Shown: piece after piece, positions 17,640-30,556 of the stretch
How positions within the stretch are numbered: the stretch's first letter is position 1
Layout of the letters: the number at the start of each line of letters is the position of its first letter
NCBI RefSeq assembly: GCF_048771995.1
Contig: NC_133025.1
Coordinates: 6,510,001 to 6,574,000 of the forward strand
Source: Taeniopygia guttata
Lineage: Eukaryota > Chordata > Aves > Passeriformes > Estrildidae
Reading direction: 5' to 3'
DNA: 64,000 nucleotides
Position numbers and translations under genes: made by a program
The notes under the pieces: model-generated
The model's input: the letters and a program-made list of their open reading frames with translations, nothing else
Databases searched by the model: none
Told to the model about the DNA's origin: nothing

Positions 17640-20600
17640 ACCAAGACATTTGGTTCATTCCTGACAAGAATCAAACCACAAAAAGGGGTGTGATCCCACT
17701 GGTAGACATCTCCAGGCATTTCTGCTGTAGGCAGTGAATAGGGGTTTCTGCTGTGCATGTGTCCTGCATACCTTCATGGCTGTTGACAGTATTTTTTTTT
17801 TTTTAATAGTTATTTTGGGTCCCTGCCTGGTTCTGATGAAATTCAGGTCTTGTCTCCTGATCTAAGGCTTTTCTCCCCAAACCCTCTGCAAACCAGAACA
17901 TGGGCCTCCAGGGTGCCCATGAAATGCAGTTGCAGCTGGCCCCAAGGTTGTCCCCTTCCTATTTTTAGGGAAGCAAACAGCCAGAGAAAGCCAGATAGCT
18001 TTCAGCCATTGGCAAGCAGAGAGGATATTGCCCTTTGATGTGAACTTGGCATTAACAAGATCAGCTCTAGGGAAACCTGTGCTATTACTTCCTCCTGTGA
18101 TAACAGCTCCAGCCCTGAGCAGCACTGAATGAGCACCAGATAAAAACTGAATTTGCCAGCAAGATCATGCAGGCTATAGCCTGTTCCTTTTGCTCTTTCC
18201 AAAGAATCAGGGGATTCATCTACTGGCAAAATAAGTTTCTAGGCTGAGCCCCAAGGTAAAGAAGTAGTTTCCATCAGCATATGGAAATTCTCATTTGATG
18301 CAATTATTCCTGCTCTTGCTGCCATGAATATTTACCTGTCAAAGGGGGAGTGAATGCATCCCAGAAATTATTAATGGGAAGGAAGTTTTGCCTTCCTTAT
18401 TGTGCTTATTTGCTCCAGGACCTCCAACACTAATTCAAGCAAAAAGCAGAAACACACATGGAGACTCTGGTATCCAAGGAAAACAGCATCAAGACCAGGA
18501 GTAGAAGATTAGTTGGCAAATCACTGTCAGCAATAGCTGAGTGAGGGAACAGCAACCTGCTCACAAACACTGCATGAACTCTTATTTCCCCTGGTAAACC
18601 AGTCATCCCATACTTCATGCCCAGCAGCAAGTTTTACCCAATCCCTTTTGTTTTCCCTCACATCCCTGCAGCAGGGTCCTGCCTTCCCAGCCTGTCTCTC
18701 TGTGACACACGAGTGTTTTTGTGTGTGCACGTGTGTGTTGTGGCCCCAGGGATCACAGATCCCTCCTGTGGCTCATCAGGAGCTGGTCCAGGTTTTTTGG
18801 TCTGACTTTGCATGGTTGGGTCAAAGCTGTGTAAATAGTGTTTGTAGCAGAGGATAGAGGCTCTTTAGCCTGGACTCTGGATTTCAAAACCCCCTTCCCC
18901 ACCACAAATAGTGCCACTTATCTGTCCAGGTAGCTTTTTATTCCCTTCCTCTTCATAAATGCTAAGGTCAGTCGAATGGCTCTTAGAGTTTTTCCATACT
19001 CCAGAGTGGAATCAGGGCATGTGTGCTCGCAAGCGTTGTGAAAAAACACTGCTGAGCTAATGATGGCATCAACTGTCCAATAAATGCATGATACTGCACT
19101 GCATGTATTAAACTGCTGGTCACTGGTTCTGTATTTCCCGAGCCTTTTCTTTATCCACATTCAACCCAACCTTCTCTCTGAGGGAATTACTTCCATGCAT
19201 TGCTTTTAAATGACTCAATGTACCTGTAACTCGAAATCCATTGTTAAGTTTAAGTAAATGCAAAAGCTGATGTTTTGTAAACAAGATATTGCAAAGCCTG
19301 GTAATGTATTTTGTCTTTCTGTTGAGTGCTCTGCAGCATGTACAGGAAGAGTCACCATCCAGAGCAGCTTAAAATTAGGCAGCAGTCACATACACAGATA
19401 CAGAAGCAGGGAGCTGGGGAGGTGAGAATCCCTTTTTTAATATAACACTTACAGATTTGATCTGAATCAAAAATTCCTTCCCTGGGGGGTCACTAACTCT
19501 CAGAGCTGTCAACATATTGGTGTGTCTCTTTTTTTTTTTTTCCTTCTTTTGGTTTGTTTTTCCTAGTGAAAATTCAGATTGGTTCGCTCAATTCTTAGTA
19601 TTTTTCTCATCCTGTGAGATAGTTCTTTCTCACCTGTTGCAGAATGAACTGCATTTTGGGGACCAAGATGCTGTGATTCTTTGCCTGCACAAAATAGGGC
19701 AGAAAGCTGAGCTAAACTATCCCATCCTTTCCAAAGCATCACCACCTAAATACTACCATTTAATCCCTGAACCTCCAGGTAATACCATTTATCCACGGAA
19801 GAGTTTGGTGTGGTACTTTTCCTTCTTCCACATGGAAACCATGCCCTTGCCTTCTCTTCCCTTAGTCATTGACCCATTTTCATCTGTGCTGGTCTTTCCA
19901 AGGCAGAGTACAGGATTGCTCCAGCCCAAACCTCTTGTAGGCATCACCAGGCCTTTGGTCCCAGCTCCTGAGCGGCTGCTGTGTGGAAAACCCTTGAGTT
20001 CCCAACACTCAAAGCAGTCATCTGAAAGGACTGGGAATTGCTCTGTGTTCCTGGCAAGGGCATGCCAAGCTGCAGGCCTGGGGAGCAAGCACCATGCTTG
20101 GTGGCATAGTCCTTGGAAATTGTTCTCCGTGGTGGCCGAAAACACTGAGAAGTCTTGAGCCCCCCTTCAAAGGTTGGTGCTCAGCCAGGGCTGTGCCATT
20201 GCCAAATCACTGTATGGCAGCACAACAAACCATGAGATACAGCTGTCAACCAGCCTGAGTTCAGATTGCTGGGGCAGCACCTGGTGTGAGGCTCCATGAG
20301 GAGGTGGATGTGTGCTGTGGTTCCTGGTGGGTGGGAGCTCCTAGAGGGTTGCTCGGAGCAGCTCTGAGCTTTTCCATCTCTCATCTTGCATCCCCTGAGC
20401 CCAGCATGGCATCACACATGCTGTGTCTTATCAGATCGAGCATGCCCCCAAAGTGAAGAGTGTGCAAGGTTGCAGCTCAGTTGGTGCGATTCATGTTTTG
20501 GTCAACACAACATCAGTGACTTGCTGTACATTGATCTCTAGTTGAGAAACAATATTTTGGCCCATTTGGGCCTCTTTTTAGATAGATATTTTATTTGAGC

Positions 20601-21007
20601 CAGAAAACAGTGGGAATAAAAGAGCCTAGTCTGCCCAGAATAGTGACTCCCCAAATATCCCCAACTGCAAAACATCCCTCAGTTGACTTCTAATGAAAAT
20701 GCAAGCATGTTTTCTACAAAGGCTTTAATCTTAATCAAGGAATGTCAGTGTGCCTAATATTGCAGGTCTTGTGATTGATAACAAGTTCATAACCGCATCC
20801 ATGTCCAAAAAGAAGGGAGAATGTGTATTTACTCCATGCATGTATTATTAAGGCATTGCAAAAGTTTTATCTGCGTAATGAGTTTGCAGTTCTGCAAATT
20901 GTTAATGGGGCTACATCGCAAGTGGTTCTCTGCCTTGACAATCATGTATACATATCGAGATTTCTATCATAATGACAATTTAAAGGGATGACTAATTGTT
21001 TTCCTCC

Positions 21008-21013
21008 AATAAA
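21008..21013 (+). terminator. CAMK1D: candidate distal polyadenylation signal AATAAA
   Basis: AATAAA in CTCCAATAAATCC, followed by the TG-rich GCCTGATGTGAAGTCTGATG, the kind of sequence found downstream of a cleavage site. It would give a 3' UTR of about 7.5 kb, of the same order as the long mammalian CAMK1D UTR. Confidence 0.35.
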
Positions 21014-24008
21014 TCCAATTAAATCAGCCTGATGTGAAGTCTGATGATTTTGAGTGCATGAGTCTCCACCCACATGCAAGAAAGAGAGTGAATAATTTCT
21101 GTGGCTGCTCCACTGCCCTATTGTTTTTTTATGCAATGATGTTCCTTTATGTCCCAAAGGAGAATAATAAGATTTTCTTTCTCCCCAGTTCACTCCATAG
21201 GGAAATGAATAGAAAGGATTATTTGTCCTTCATATTTTTCCTAAAGCTGTCAATGGAAATGGTGTTGAATGTCAACATATGGAGACATGGCTGTCTCCTG
21301 AGCTCTGAGAATATCTGTGTAGGGCTGGGAAGGACATGTACTTGTTGGAGACTGCTGCACATTTGAGTTGGTGCTGGTGACTTACACACCCTGTGGTGGG
21401 AATCATCAAAGAAGACAAGATTTTCATCAGTGAGAATTTCTGAGTCCCTTTGCAGTCAGCTGTGCTCTCCAAAGACTGTTGAGTGTGCTCCATCATTGGC
21501 TTAATTTTCTTCCAGACAACGTTCCTGGGGTGTGTTATGACCTGCTTTTCATTTTTTCCTCCTATTTTTCTCAACTATTGTTTTTTATCTTCTGGTTTTC
21601 ACTCACTGGCACACAAGAATTCCTCCCTTCTTAAAACAGGTGGCAAAACCAACATACCCAGCGGGGAGGTGGGCCTGTGCTTGAGGCCAGAGCTAGGTAA
21701 TTTTAGACACCTGGTTCAGTAACAGGGTTGAAACAAACAGCAGTGATGATGGCCAGCTCACAGCAATATAAAGAGAAAGGCAAATTACTTATAAAGCTTT
21801 TATTTTGTGAATGAAGAAACAACCCCCAGAACCAACATGGTAAGTATTTGAAAGCTGTGGTGAGCAGCTGTGTTCTCAGAATTATGTTTTGATAGTGGGT
21901 TGTACCAGGACAGGTAAGATAACCTTCGATTTGTGCTCCAGAAAAAGCACATCCATGGCAAAATACACCTTTGGAAAAGTACATCCATGTACAAAAATGC
22001 TGCCTGGAAGTGTGTTGGAGGTGGTGTGTGACACTGAGGCACAAGCACATGATTTGCAGCGTCAGGAAGAGCAGCAGATCCTGTAGAAAGACTGTGCTGT
22101 CTTTCCACGTGACATAAGCCTGAACTCTGACAATCCTTTCACACTAAGGACTCATTCCCATGTGTATAAGTCAGCTGGATTTGGCTCAAATGTGGCACTT
22201 ACAGTAGATAAAGGTTTACCCCACATTTCACCATGAAATTAAAATCTCAGCCGGGAAAACTTTCTCATGTTTTGGTTTTAAAGTCATGGGTTCCCCCATA
22301 GATTCAGTGGTCACTCAGAGTCCAGCAGGCTCTTCCAAGCTCCCAGAGAGACTGGGCAGAAGGTCACCCCAGGACCACTGAAATCTTTAGCCATGACATC
22401 CGGACTATCTCATATCAATATTCATTTCGTCTTTGTACATCTTTGCTGCTATGTGCTCAGCCACAAATTCTTGGCTGTTTGCAACAAGGGAGATAAAACA
22501 TCAGTACAGAGAAGCCAGAGGGACAAGACCAAGATGCAACTGTATAAAATATTTTGCTTGCAACCTTGCCAAAATCCACAGCCATGTTTGCGCTGAAGGG
22601 AAGGGGGATGCCCTTACTTTGAAGGCTTTCAGAGTGTTGGTATGCACTGTGGCTTATGCCACACATCAGCCTTTCTTTGTGCTGCACCAACACCATTTCT
22701 CATTCCTGCTCTCCACCAGAAGGTTTTTTCACAGCTAAGAGGAGTTTTGAATGAGGGATACCTGTTAAAGCAGAGAAAGCACAGGTGCACAACTTGGAGG
22801 AACATCCAACCTGAGTAGGGATATACCCCTGTGGTTCAGGAGCAGGTGATGCTGAGGAAGATACATTCTGCACAGAGCTTTCAAATCAGTGCTTGTGCAC
22901 TGTAAACTGTCCTACCCTCTGTGATAATGCCTACGTTGAATCTCTTCCTTCAGGCCAAACCTTCCCAGCTCTGTGAATCCACAAAACCATATTGATCTTG
23001 TGAGATCCCTTTGGGCAGCTTTCCATGGGGAGACAACATGGGCCTGCACTGCCCAAAAGCAATCCCAGGACACTCTAAGCTGTCACAGGGATAAAAGGAT
23101 GCGCTCTTCCCACCATTTTATGCTTCCTCCCAGCTCTGGACATCCCTTAGGGAGAAAATCCTCCCTACATCACCATGGGTGTGTGCCCTGCCCAGCACAT
23201 CTGAGTCCCTCTTTGGTGGGCCATCTCAACTATACAGAATTGTTTTGGTGTTAACCATTTTTTATATCTATGGGGGTGGGGAAGAAGGACCATCTGGACT
23301 ATCCCTGCAAGTATTCAATTGAGTATTTCCAGATTGTTTGGCGTTTGGGCTTTCTGGATTACATTGGGATAAATTCCTGACTTCCAAACTTTATGTGCTT
23401 ACCCTGATTTCAAGAGTTTGTTTTCTTTTTTAATCTTTGGGATTCTTCTTTTTATAATTTTAATATTCTGATAAAGTTACAGTCAACTAATGATTCATTT
23501 ACCTTCTTCATGAAAGTGTTTTGTTTAGGGAAATTAATAATAATAGAACTGAGAGGCAATTTATTGTTCCCATCAAACTCACGAACTTTGTGCTTTCTTT
23601 GGCGCCATAGACTCTTGTATGTTTTTCATTTTCTTTCTTTAGAGCAGAAGAAAGAGCTGTGTTCACATCTGTGCCTCAGCTTGCAGCCTAACAGTGACCA
23701 GAAATGCATAATAAATCTCAAACTAATGCTTCTTTTTGTTGCAGGCCAGCTACCAACCATATTAAGAATTACATATCACATCTTCAAGTTTGCATTTGCT
23801 CAAAATAGCATCTGAAATGCAACTTTCCCTCCTTTGACCCAACACAGCTCAGTGTAGCAACTAAGTAGATCAGAGCCCTTTTCCACTACAAAGAAAAACC
23901 AAAATTATAGTCTTGGTGAGCCCATACCGACCTTCAGTGGGAGTTGACAGATGAACTCCTGTTCTCAACAAATAGAACACAGATATATGATGGACACACA
24001 CTTGGAGT

Positions 24009-24086
24009 TATAATATATGGTAATACAATACAATAGAATGCTATATTATATTATCTGTATTATATTATACAATATTATATTATTAC
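24009..24086. repeat. AT-rich low-complexity (TATTA-like) patch
   Basis: Imperfect runs of TATTATATTA and ACAATACAATAGAATG. The composition is almost entirely A and T, with no clear unit copy number. Confidence 0.75.
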
Positions 24087-26300
24087 AGTGTCTCTATCAG
24101 ACTAAAGCAGAGGGAAACATGGCATTAATTGAAGGTTGGGAACTATTCTGCTGTGCCTTGTCAGTACTCAAATGATAGGATTTTGCCATGTATTTCAATT
24201 ACTTTTTGGTCACAATATCTAAAGAGGGAATTAATCTTTGATCAAGCTGGGGCTGAATGCTGAAGACAGTGTGCAGCTTTGTTGCCACCAAATACCAAGT
24301 TCACTGCTGAGTCCACTGTCAGTCACCTTAGAGGCTTGAATTGAGGAACTTCTTCCCTCTCTAAGTATTTGCAGTATGCAGAGGGTACCACATGCTTGAG
24401 TTTACTGATGGTTCCCATTAAATCTATGGAGAGAACTGAGCATCCAGTAATTCCTCTGGAAGAAAGTCAGAGACCTTCAGGAAAGAGCCAACAGCTGTGG
24501 TTAAGATGGGTTTGTTAGCAGGACACCTTGGGGGCTGCACTTACCTGTGCAAAGAAGGTGGTGACAGACTGATGAGACAATTTAGCACCAAATGTGGCTG
24601 AACAGATGGACGGGGTCCTGACACCTGTTCCTGGAAGTCACCATGTCCAGGGATACCTGCAGCTATGGATGGCCTGGCAGGGCTGTTGTGCTGTGCACCC
24701 AGGCCGTGGTCCCCAGCAGCTGATGGACCTGTACCAGGTTGTGCCCATTGCCACTAAGCTGGTTGTAGTAAGATGAGCTGAGCACCTCAACTGTGAAGTA
24801 TTTCATTCTTTAAATTCTCTTGTGGTGATATAATGCAGTCATTCTGTTCAGCTTCAGCCTCATAACTTGTTTTGATTATCTGTGGCCTTATGGTGGTGAT
24901 TTAAACCTACTGATTTATTGATTCAGTCTTAATTGGGTCCTGAACTGGGTCATTGCATCATTCTATCTTTAATTGTTTTAATGAAAGTCTAGCAAATTAG
25001 GCTGGTAATATGATTGCTTAGAGGAATTCTTGCCTGTTCATGCTTCTTAATAAAATCCATAAAAGTGAAAAAAGGAATGAGCTTATCCTACTAAATTGCC
25101 ATTTGTATTATGGAGTCTGAGCAAAGCTCAGAAAATCAATCTGCAGTGTCCTTGGCTCTTCCTCCAAATACAGGTTTTCAGAAAGAGAAAACTTAGCACC
25201 TCAGCAAACATCCCTACAGAGGAAGAATGAGAGAAAGAAAACAGTAAAATGTGAAGCTAAAACCTGGTTCCAGTTCCCATTTAGATTTCCTTTAACTTTG
25301 CAAGCAAGTTGTTTAGGAGAAGACCTAAAAACCTACTTATATCCCAAAAGAGAACTGTAGCCCAGTGGCTAGAGTACATGCTGGGATCCCTCCTGCTGTG
25401 AAAGCCCAATTCTCTGTGGGTTTTGAGGTCTTTCGTCATGTCCCCAGAGGTTTGACTCATGCCCTGTTCTCTTTGCTGTCAGTTTGGTGCCCAGATGAAC
25501 ACATTAGGCAGAGCACCCAACACTACCCGTGAGAAGGACAATTTTCTCCCTATTTTGTTTTGTGACATTCATGAGAAGCATGGGTGTGGCTGCCCTCAAT
25601 CACCACTGGCAGCTTCCTGTAGCCTGCACAGTTCCTTTCCACCTCTTCCCCTCTGGATTTCCAGCAAGGCTGATGCATCTGCAGTGTATTTTCTACCCAC
25701 TGGGATAATGAGCTCTGTGTTGCCAGAGCTGCCTGTAACTTCTTAATGTCCCCCTGTTTTATGGCTGGAAATATGCTGCTTCCTCCCACTCCTTGCTCAT
25801 CAGTGAACACTGTACTTTGCATCTCACTTGACCCTGGCTCCTGCTGCAAGGAAAATATCATTACTTACCAGCAGTGCAAAGCCCCCCACCAGCCCTGTTC
25901 ATATATCCTGAAGCCTATTCCATAAGGAATACAAAGAATCTGCTTCAAAACTTAATTTGCAAAACCAAAGAAAATCTGCAGTCATTTAAAAGCAATGAGA
26001 ATTAAGAATACAGCAGATGAGGAATATGAAGTTCAGATCAGCTTGATCCCCAGCGTGACAATGCATTTTATTTTATCCCTATAGGAGAACAGGGAATTTT
26101 GTCTCTGCATGGGCTGTTACAATGTGGCTGGAAAGCTTCCATTATCTTTTAATTAAACAGTGGGATTACATTTTGATTTCTCCAGCCCATTTAGCCCCTG
26201 AGTCAGTGCACAGAATGAAGTACATGTCACGGGTGCTCCAAGTGCAGCACTAACCATTCTCCATTGATCAGGGCTGGATCTGGGACCCCAGTACCTGTCC

Positions 26301-26305
26301 CCAGG
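26301..26305. repeat. target-site duplication CCAGG, left copy
   Basis: CCAGG directly precedes the TGTCA start of the LTR and recurs directly after its TTACA end. Five bases is the duplication size usual for ERVL-like and some other retroviral classes. Confidence 0.7.
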
Positions 26306-27133
26306 TGTCACAATCCACTTATAGCGGGGTGTCGTGATGGTTCGTTAGCTGATCCCAAAGTGCAAAAGACAAACAGCAGGGGACTATCAGTTTAATCACA
26401 ACAGATGCCCCTTTATTAAGGGCCAAAACAAATAAATGCGATAGTGGGGTCAGAAAAGAAATAAAAAGGAGAGAGAGAGAGAGAGAGAAGAAGGGATGGG
26501 AATAGCTACCAACAAAGACGAGGTCCTCAGTGGTCCGGACGATGGGGATCCGTCTTGTTGTGTTGGGGAGAATCTCCAAAGTCCTACCTAACCCGGGGGT
26601 CCAGTTATAGTCCACAGAGGGAAAAGGGGGGAACATGCATAACAATGAGAGTCTATTGAAATCGCTCTGAAGAAAATCATCCAGGCTGAACAAACACGAT
26701 GATGAATAAGTCCATTGAAGTTACTGGAGAAGAACAGGTCATGTCATTCCCCCCCACCACCACTCTCTGTGGTAGGGGTCTCAGTCTCAGTCCTTGGGGA
26801 GAGGGTTCTTGATCTCTGTCTGTCACGGTGGTAATGAGGCAGATGAGGGGTCTTCAGTGAGAGACCACCAGAGTCACCCCAACTGTTCATTCAGCTTAAA
26901 GGTGGAGAGTGAAGCAGGAATTGCAGAGGGCCGCTCTGTGCTGGGTCCACGCTGGGTCTTCGCCAAGTCCTTGCCAAGTTCTTGCCGGGCCTCGTTTGGA
27001 ACGGAACGTAACGGTACAGCGGCTGCACCTGCACTGTTGCCTTCTCCAAGCTGGAACTGCAGTGGGGGAAGGGAGTTCCTTCTCGTGGCAATCGGCAGGC
27101 AAATGAGTGAGGGTCTTCAGACGGCTTCTTACA
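26306..27133 (-). mobile_element. solo LTR of an endogenous retrovirus
   Basis: An 828-bp element begins TGTCACAATCC and ends GGCTTCTTACA on the + strand, giving TGT...ACA termini, and is flanked by the 5-bp direct repeat CCAGG. TTTATT at 26412-26417 is an AATAAA signal on the - strand, and a TATAAC box on the - strand lies at about 26604-26609. Both fit an LTR in reverse orientation, with a U5 of roughly 90 bases at the low-coordinate side. No gag, pol or env coding sequence adjoins it, so the internal region was probably lost by LTR-LTR recombination. It contains a (GA)10 run at 26469-26488. The family is not identified; passerine ERV LTRs are the likely source. Confidence 0.75.
26469..26488. 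repeat. (GA)10 microsatellite inside the LTR
   Basis: Ten uninterrupted GA units within the solo LTR, between its polyadenylation signal and TATA-like box. It may be part of the original LTR or a later expansion. Confidence 0.9.
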
Positions 27134-27138
27134 CCAGG
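27134..27138. repeat. target-site duplication CCAGG, right copy
   Basis: This matches the copy at 26301-26305 and marks the right edge of the LTR insertion. Confidence 0.7.
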
Positions 27139-27159
27139 CTGCCCACAGCTCTGACTGCA

Positions 27160-27297
27160 CCTTCCACTAGACCAGGTTGCTCGAAGTCCCACTCAACCTG
27201 GCCTTTAACACTTCCAGGGATGGGGCATCCACAGCTTCTCTGGGCAGCCTGTGCCTGTATGTCACTAACCTCACAAGAAATAATTTCTTCTTTATTT
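27160..27297 (-). mobile_element. CR1 LINE fragment
   Basis: Typical CR1 3'-region wording on the complementary strand: CCACTAGACCAGGTTGCTCG, CAACCTGGCCTTTAACACTT, CCAGGGATGGGGCATCCACA and TTCTCTGGGCAGCCTGTGCC. The tail with ATTCTATG repeats is missing and similarity stops near 27297, so both ends are truncated. The solo LTR lies only 26 bp away. Confidence 0.8.
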
Positions 27298-30200
27298 TTT
27301 GACCATGCACTCTGTCTTGGAGCAATTTCAGATTGATGATGGTTTTTGTCTCCGTAGGGTGAGGTATCAAATATGTGGCTACAGAATGGACTTTGCAGGT
27401 GACATCAGGATGTAACTACAGGTGGTGATCTCTGGCAGAGGCTTTTAGCAAGTGGCAGCACTGGGACCATCACACTGCACTGTACTATCCAGCCATGGTA
27501 CAATGCTGGGGATCAGCCAATGAACAGTGGTTAAAAGGAGATTTGGCTGACTCTCTGCAGCTGAAGAATTTTCAGTCATTGCTTGTAACCTGTCTGAATT
27601 GCTGTGGATTCTCCACAGAAGTAATAGACTAGATATCAGCAAAAATATTTAGAGAAAAAGAAAATGTTCTTCAGTTGCAAACAGTCCACAGTTTGGAAAG
27701 TACTTTTTTCATGCACTGAGGCAGAGACCAGCATCAGCACAGAAACTTTCAACCTGAACAATGTCAATGCAGCTACTGAAAATGTTGTAAAGTCACAACT
27801 GCCCTGCTTTCCTGGTGAGCCGTGCTGCTTCCAGACAATTAAAAGGTACATTTCCTAAGGCAGGAGTTAGCTCTTCATCTTGTGTTTATGGGGAGCAAAA
27901 TGTTTTGTATGTGTAAAAAAGAATAGATTGTAATCCTGAAATGAGCCTGAATCACCTATGTATGGACAAGAAAAGATATATCAGGTTATGAGATATTTTC
28001 TTTTTGCTAAAAAATGGTTTTCATTGCTGCCAGCTTCCAAATAACACACTGTACTTATAGGTGCATATTGCATTTTCTAACATCTCTGAAACAAGTAATA
28101 CGAACACAGCACAACGCATGGTTTGCTTTCCTACAGCAAGAACTGCTTTTCCTGGCATCAGGGAATGGGAAAAATAATTCCTTGACAACAGTCTGTGACA
28201 TTTTCTCTTCCTTATCACTTTAGGCCAAGTCTCCAGCAAACAGAGTATTTCAGAAATAATCATAAGAGAAATATTAAAGAGAGGAAAACAAAACAGTTGC
28301 CCTGTTCCCATGGAAATGCATGGGAAGAGTTCAAGTGAGCACCCTTCTGATGTGGCCATGTGTTTGTCCTTGGATGGTGAGCAGAGATCAGGCAGCTCAT
28401 CCTCTCCATGGTCAGCCTGGGGTTTACTGGCATGGCAGATAAATAAATGCCTTTGACCTTGGAGGCTGTCTGCTTTTCTCTGGGCAGGGCAAGTGGAACA
28501 GAAATGTCATCTGGGACAACCTGCTGGTCTGCACTTTCCTCCTCCCTTCTTGGTCCAGCCCTTCTTTAGTGGATCCTGGCACAGCTCAACACAAGGATCC
28601 CTCTGACCTCTTCCCAAGCCACCAGTGACTCCATGGGAGTATCTGCCCATCAGTCCCCTCTCACCTCCTGGGTGAGAAAGGGATGAAGAATTTGGGCTAT
28701 GGAGGTTAAAAGAAGTGGTTTTGTTCCTCTGGTCAGCTGTCCTGAGACTCCACCTGGAGTGCTGCTTTACCTGCCCAAGAGCTCCTCCTCCTCTGTGCAT
28801 GGCCACGTGGTTTCTGTCAGGAAGGATTTCCTGTTTGCCTCCTTCTGGGCAGTCTGGGTGTATAAGAAGTGCCAGATCATGGCTGTCCCGGGGAAGGACT
28901 CACGTTCTGTAAGGGCATTGTGTAAAAACTTTCAATAGTCAAAGGCTGTCAGAAAAGCTCTTGACACTGGAAGACAGAAGAGACCTCTCTGGGCTTTGCT
29001 CCAGCCAAGAGGATGTTTGTCCCCTCACTTTTGTTGAGATAGTTGCTTTCCTGTCTAAATAAACAATCCAAGTTTTGGCACCTAATGCAGATTGCTCTGG
29101 TTCACACTCTGAAAGACTCTACATCTCTGATGTGCTGGCACCTCCCCTCCCTGCCCCATTCAAGAAGGTGACAGTTCTAGAAATCAGGGCAGGTGCCAAA
29201 ATCAAGGGCCCCTGAATTCTCTAATGCAGACCTGCCACAGAACTGCTGTGTGGTTGGAGGGATTTGCATGCATCTTGCTGCCTTTGCTTGACTTTGAGTG
29301 GAGAGCAATTGTGCAAAGTCTTGCTTATATAATTTTAAGGACCCAGTGTATTCAGTGGAAGGATGAAGTATTCTGTTGCATTTGTTCCCAGACTGTGATA
29401 TATAGGCTGCACACTGGCAGCTGGTGACCCTCCAAAACCGTGTGGTTTTTGGTTTCCTCTTGACTGCCTTTCTTGCAGAAAAATCTCAAGAGTCTGTAAG
29501 AACAAGTAGAAATGAAGAAAAGGAGCCAGGCCACTTTGGATGCTGACAGTAATGGCTTGAGCCCACCTCTACTCTTCACCATGCTGCCAGGTTGCCAGCC
29601 AAAAGCAATGTCTCTAGGACAGCTTGCCTGGGCCATTCCCACCACAGAAGGAATCACTCATCCCTTGCTCTCCAGCCTGGTCCCTTACCTGGAGCTAGAG
29701 CTGGAGCTGGGCAGATACAGAACACGAGTGACAGAGGCTGTCTCTCTGTCCAGTGGGGCTCCCTCACACAGACTCTTGATGGACAGTGAATAGCAAATGG
29801 CTCTCCCTTTTCCAGGACCTTTTCCACATCTCCAAACCAGGTACTGGCAGCCACTTCTGTAAGAGCAATTCTGACCTTGTGAGTATTCCCAGCTCCAGTG
29901 TCTCTCCTGTAACTACTCCTCACGTCCTTTCTGAGCTTATTGGAGCATCCTCATCCTTAAGACACCACCCTGAGCATATACACAAACCCCTGGGCCCTGC
30001 AGAGGCATCCAAGAGATTAAGGTGCAATAAAAATCTTTTATCAGACTTGTCAGGGCTGTCAGTGCTGGATGGCAGCTGGATTGTCCAGGGAAGGACAGGC
30101 TCAGGAAGGTTCACTTAGTGCATTTGCTGTGGTTTTACTGTGCAGCACTACAAAGCTTTTGCTGAGCATGTGTGCATTGCAATACCAAAACATTTCAAAG

Positions 30201-30556
30201 GCTTCCTGCTGATTTTTCTTGGGGCAAGGGGTACATAGAAGGGACTTCTGCCAAATTTTGTCATGACTCGAAAGTGGTAGATTGCCAAAGAAAATGCCAC
30301 TTCACTGATTATATTTTAACACTGCAAAACAATTATTTAGCACTTAAAACTTGTTCTGAGAAATAGCTCCGTGTTTGTGGAAAATTTCAGTGACAAGAAA
30401 AATTGCTATCCATAACCAGAGGGGGAGATGCCATTGCATGCAATCAGCATTAACCAAAGCAGCCAACAATTGCTGGAATACTCTCACCAGAAGAAACCAT
30501 CAGGCACCTCAGGAGTGGTGTGATGCCAACAAACCCAGCTAATGAAAAACCAACAG

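Larger units (their letters stand above)
13548..21035 (+). other. CAMK1D: CAMK1D 3' UTR (long; 3' end uncertain)
   Basis: No coding exon of the same gene follows, and human CAMK1D has, from memory, a 3' UTR of several kilobases, so most of this stretch is probably 3' UTR. It starts with a short CpG-rich patch (13548-13610), then becomes AT-rich. Candidate AATAAA signals on the + strand lie at 17634-17639, 19079-19084, 20615-20620 and 21008-21013. The last is followed by a TG-rich segment, as expected downstream of a cleavage site. Transcript data would be needed to choose between them. No other gene is seen within it. Confidence 0.5.

Noticed and set aside
19517..20158. 213-codon + strand frame
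   Set aside because: It starts in a poly-T region, resembles no known protein, and a 118-codon frame runs on the opposite strand over the same DNA. It lies in the presumed CAMK1D 3' UTR and is probably chance.
26794..27336. 180-codon + strand frame
   Set aside because: It crosses from the solo LTR into the CR1 fragment, so it is a chance frame in mobile-element DNA, not a viral gene.
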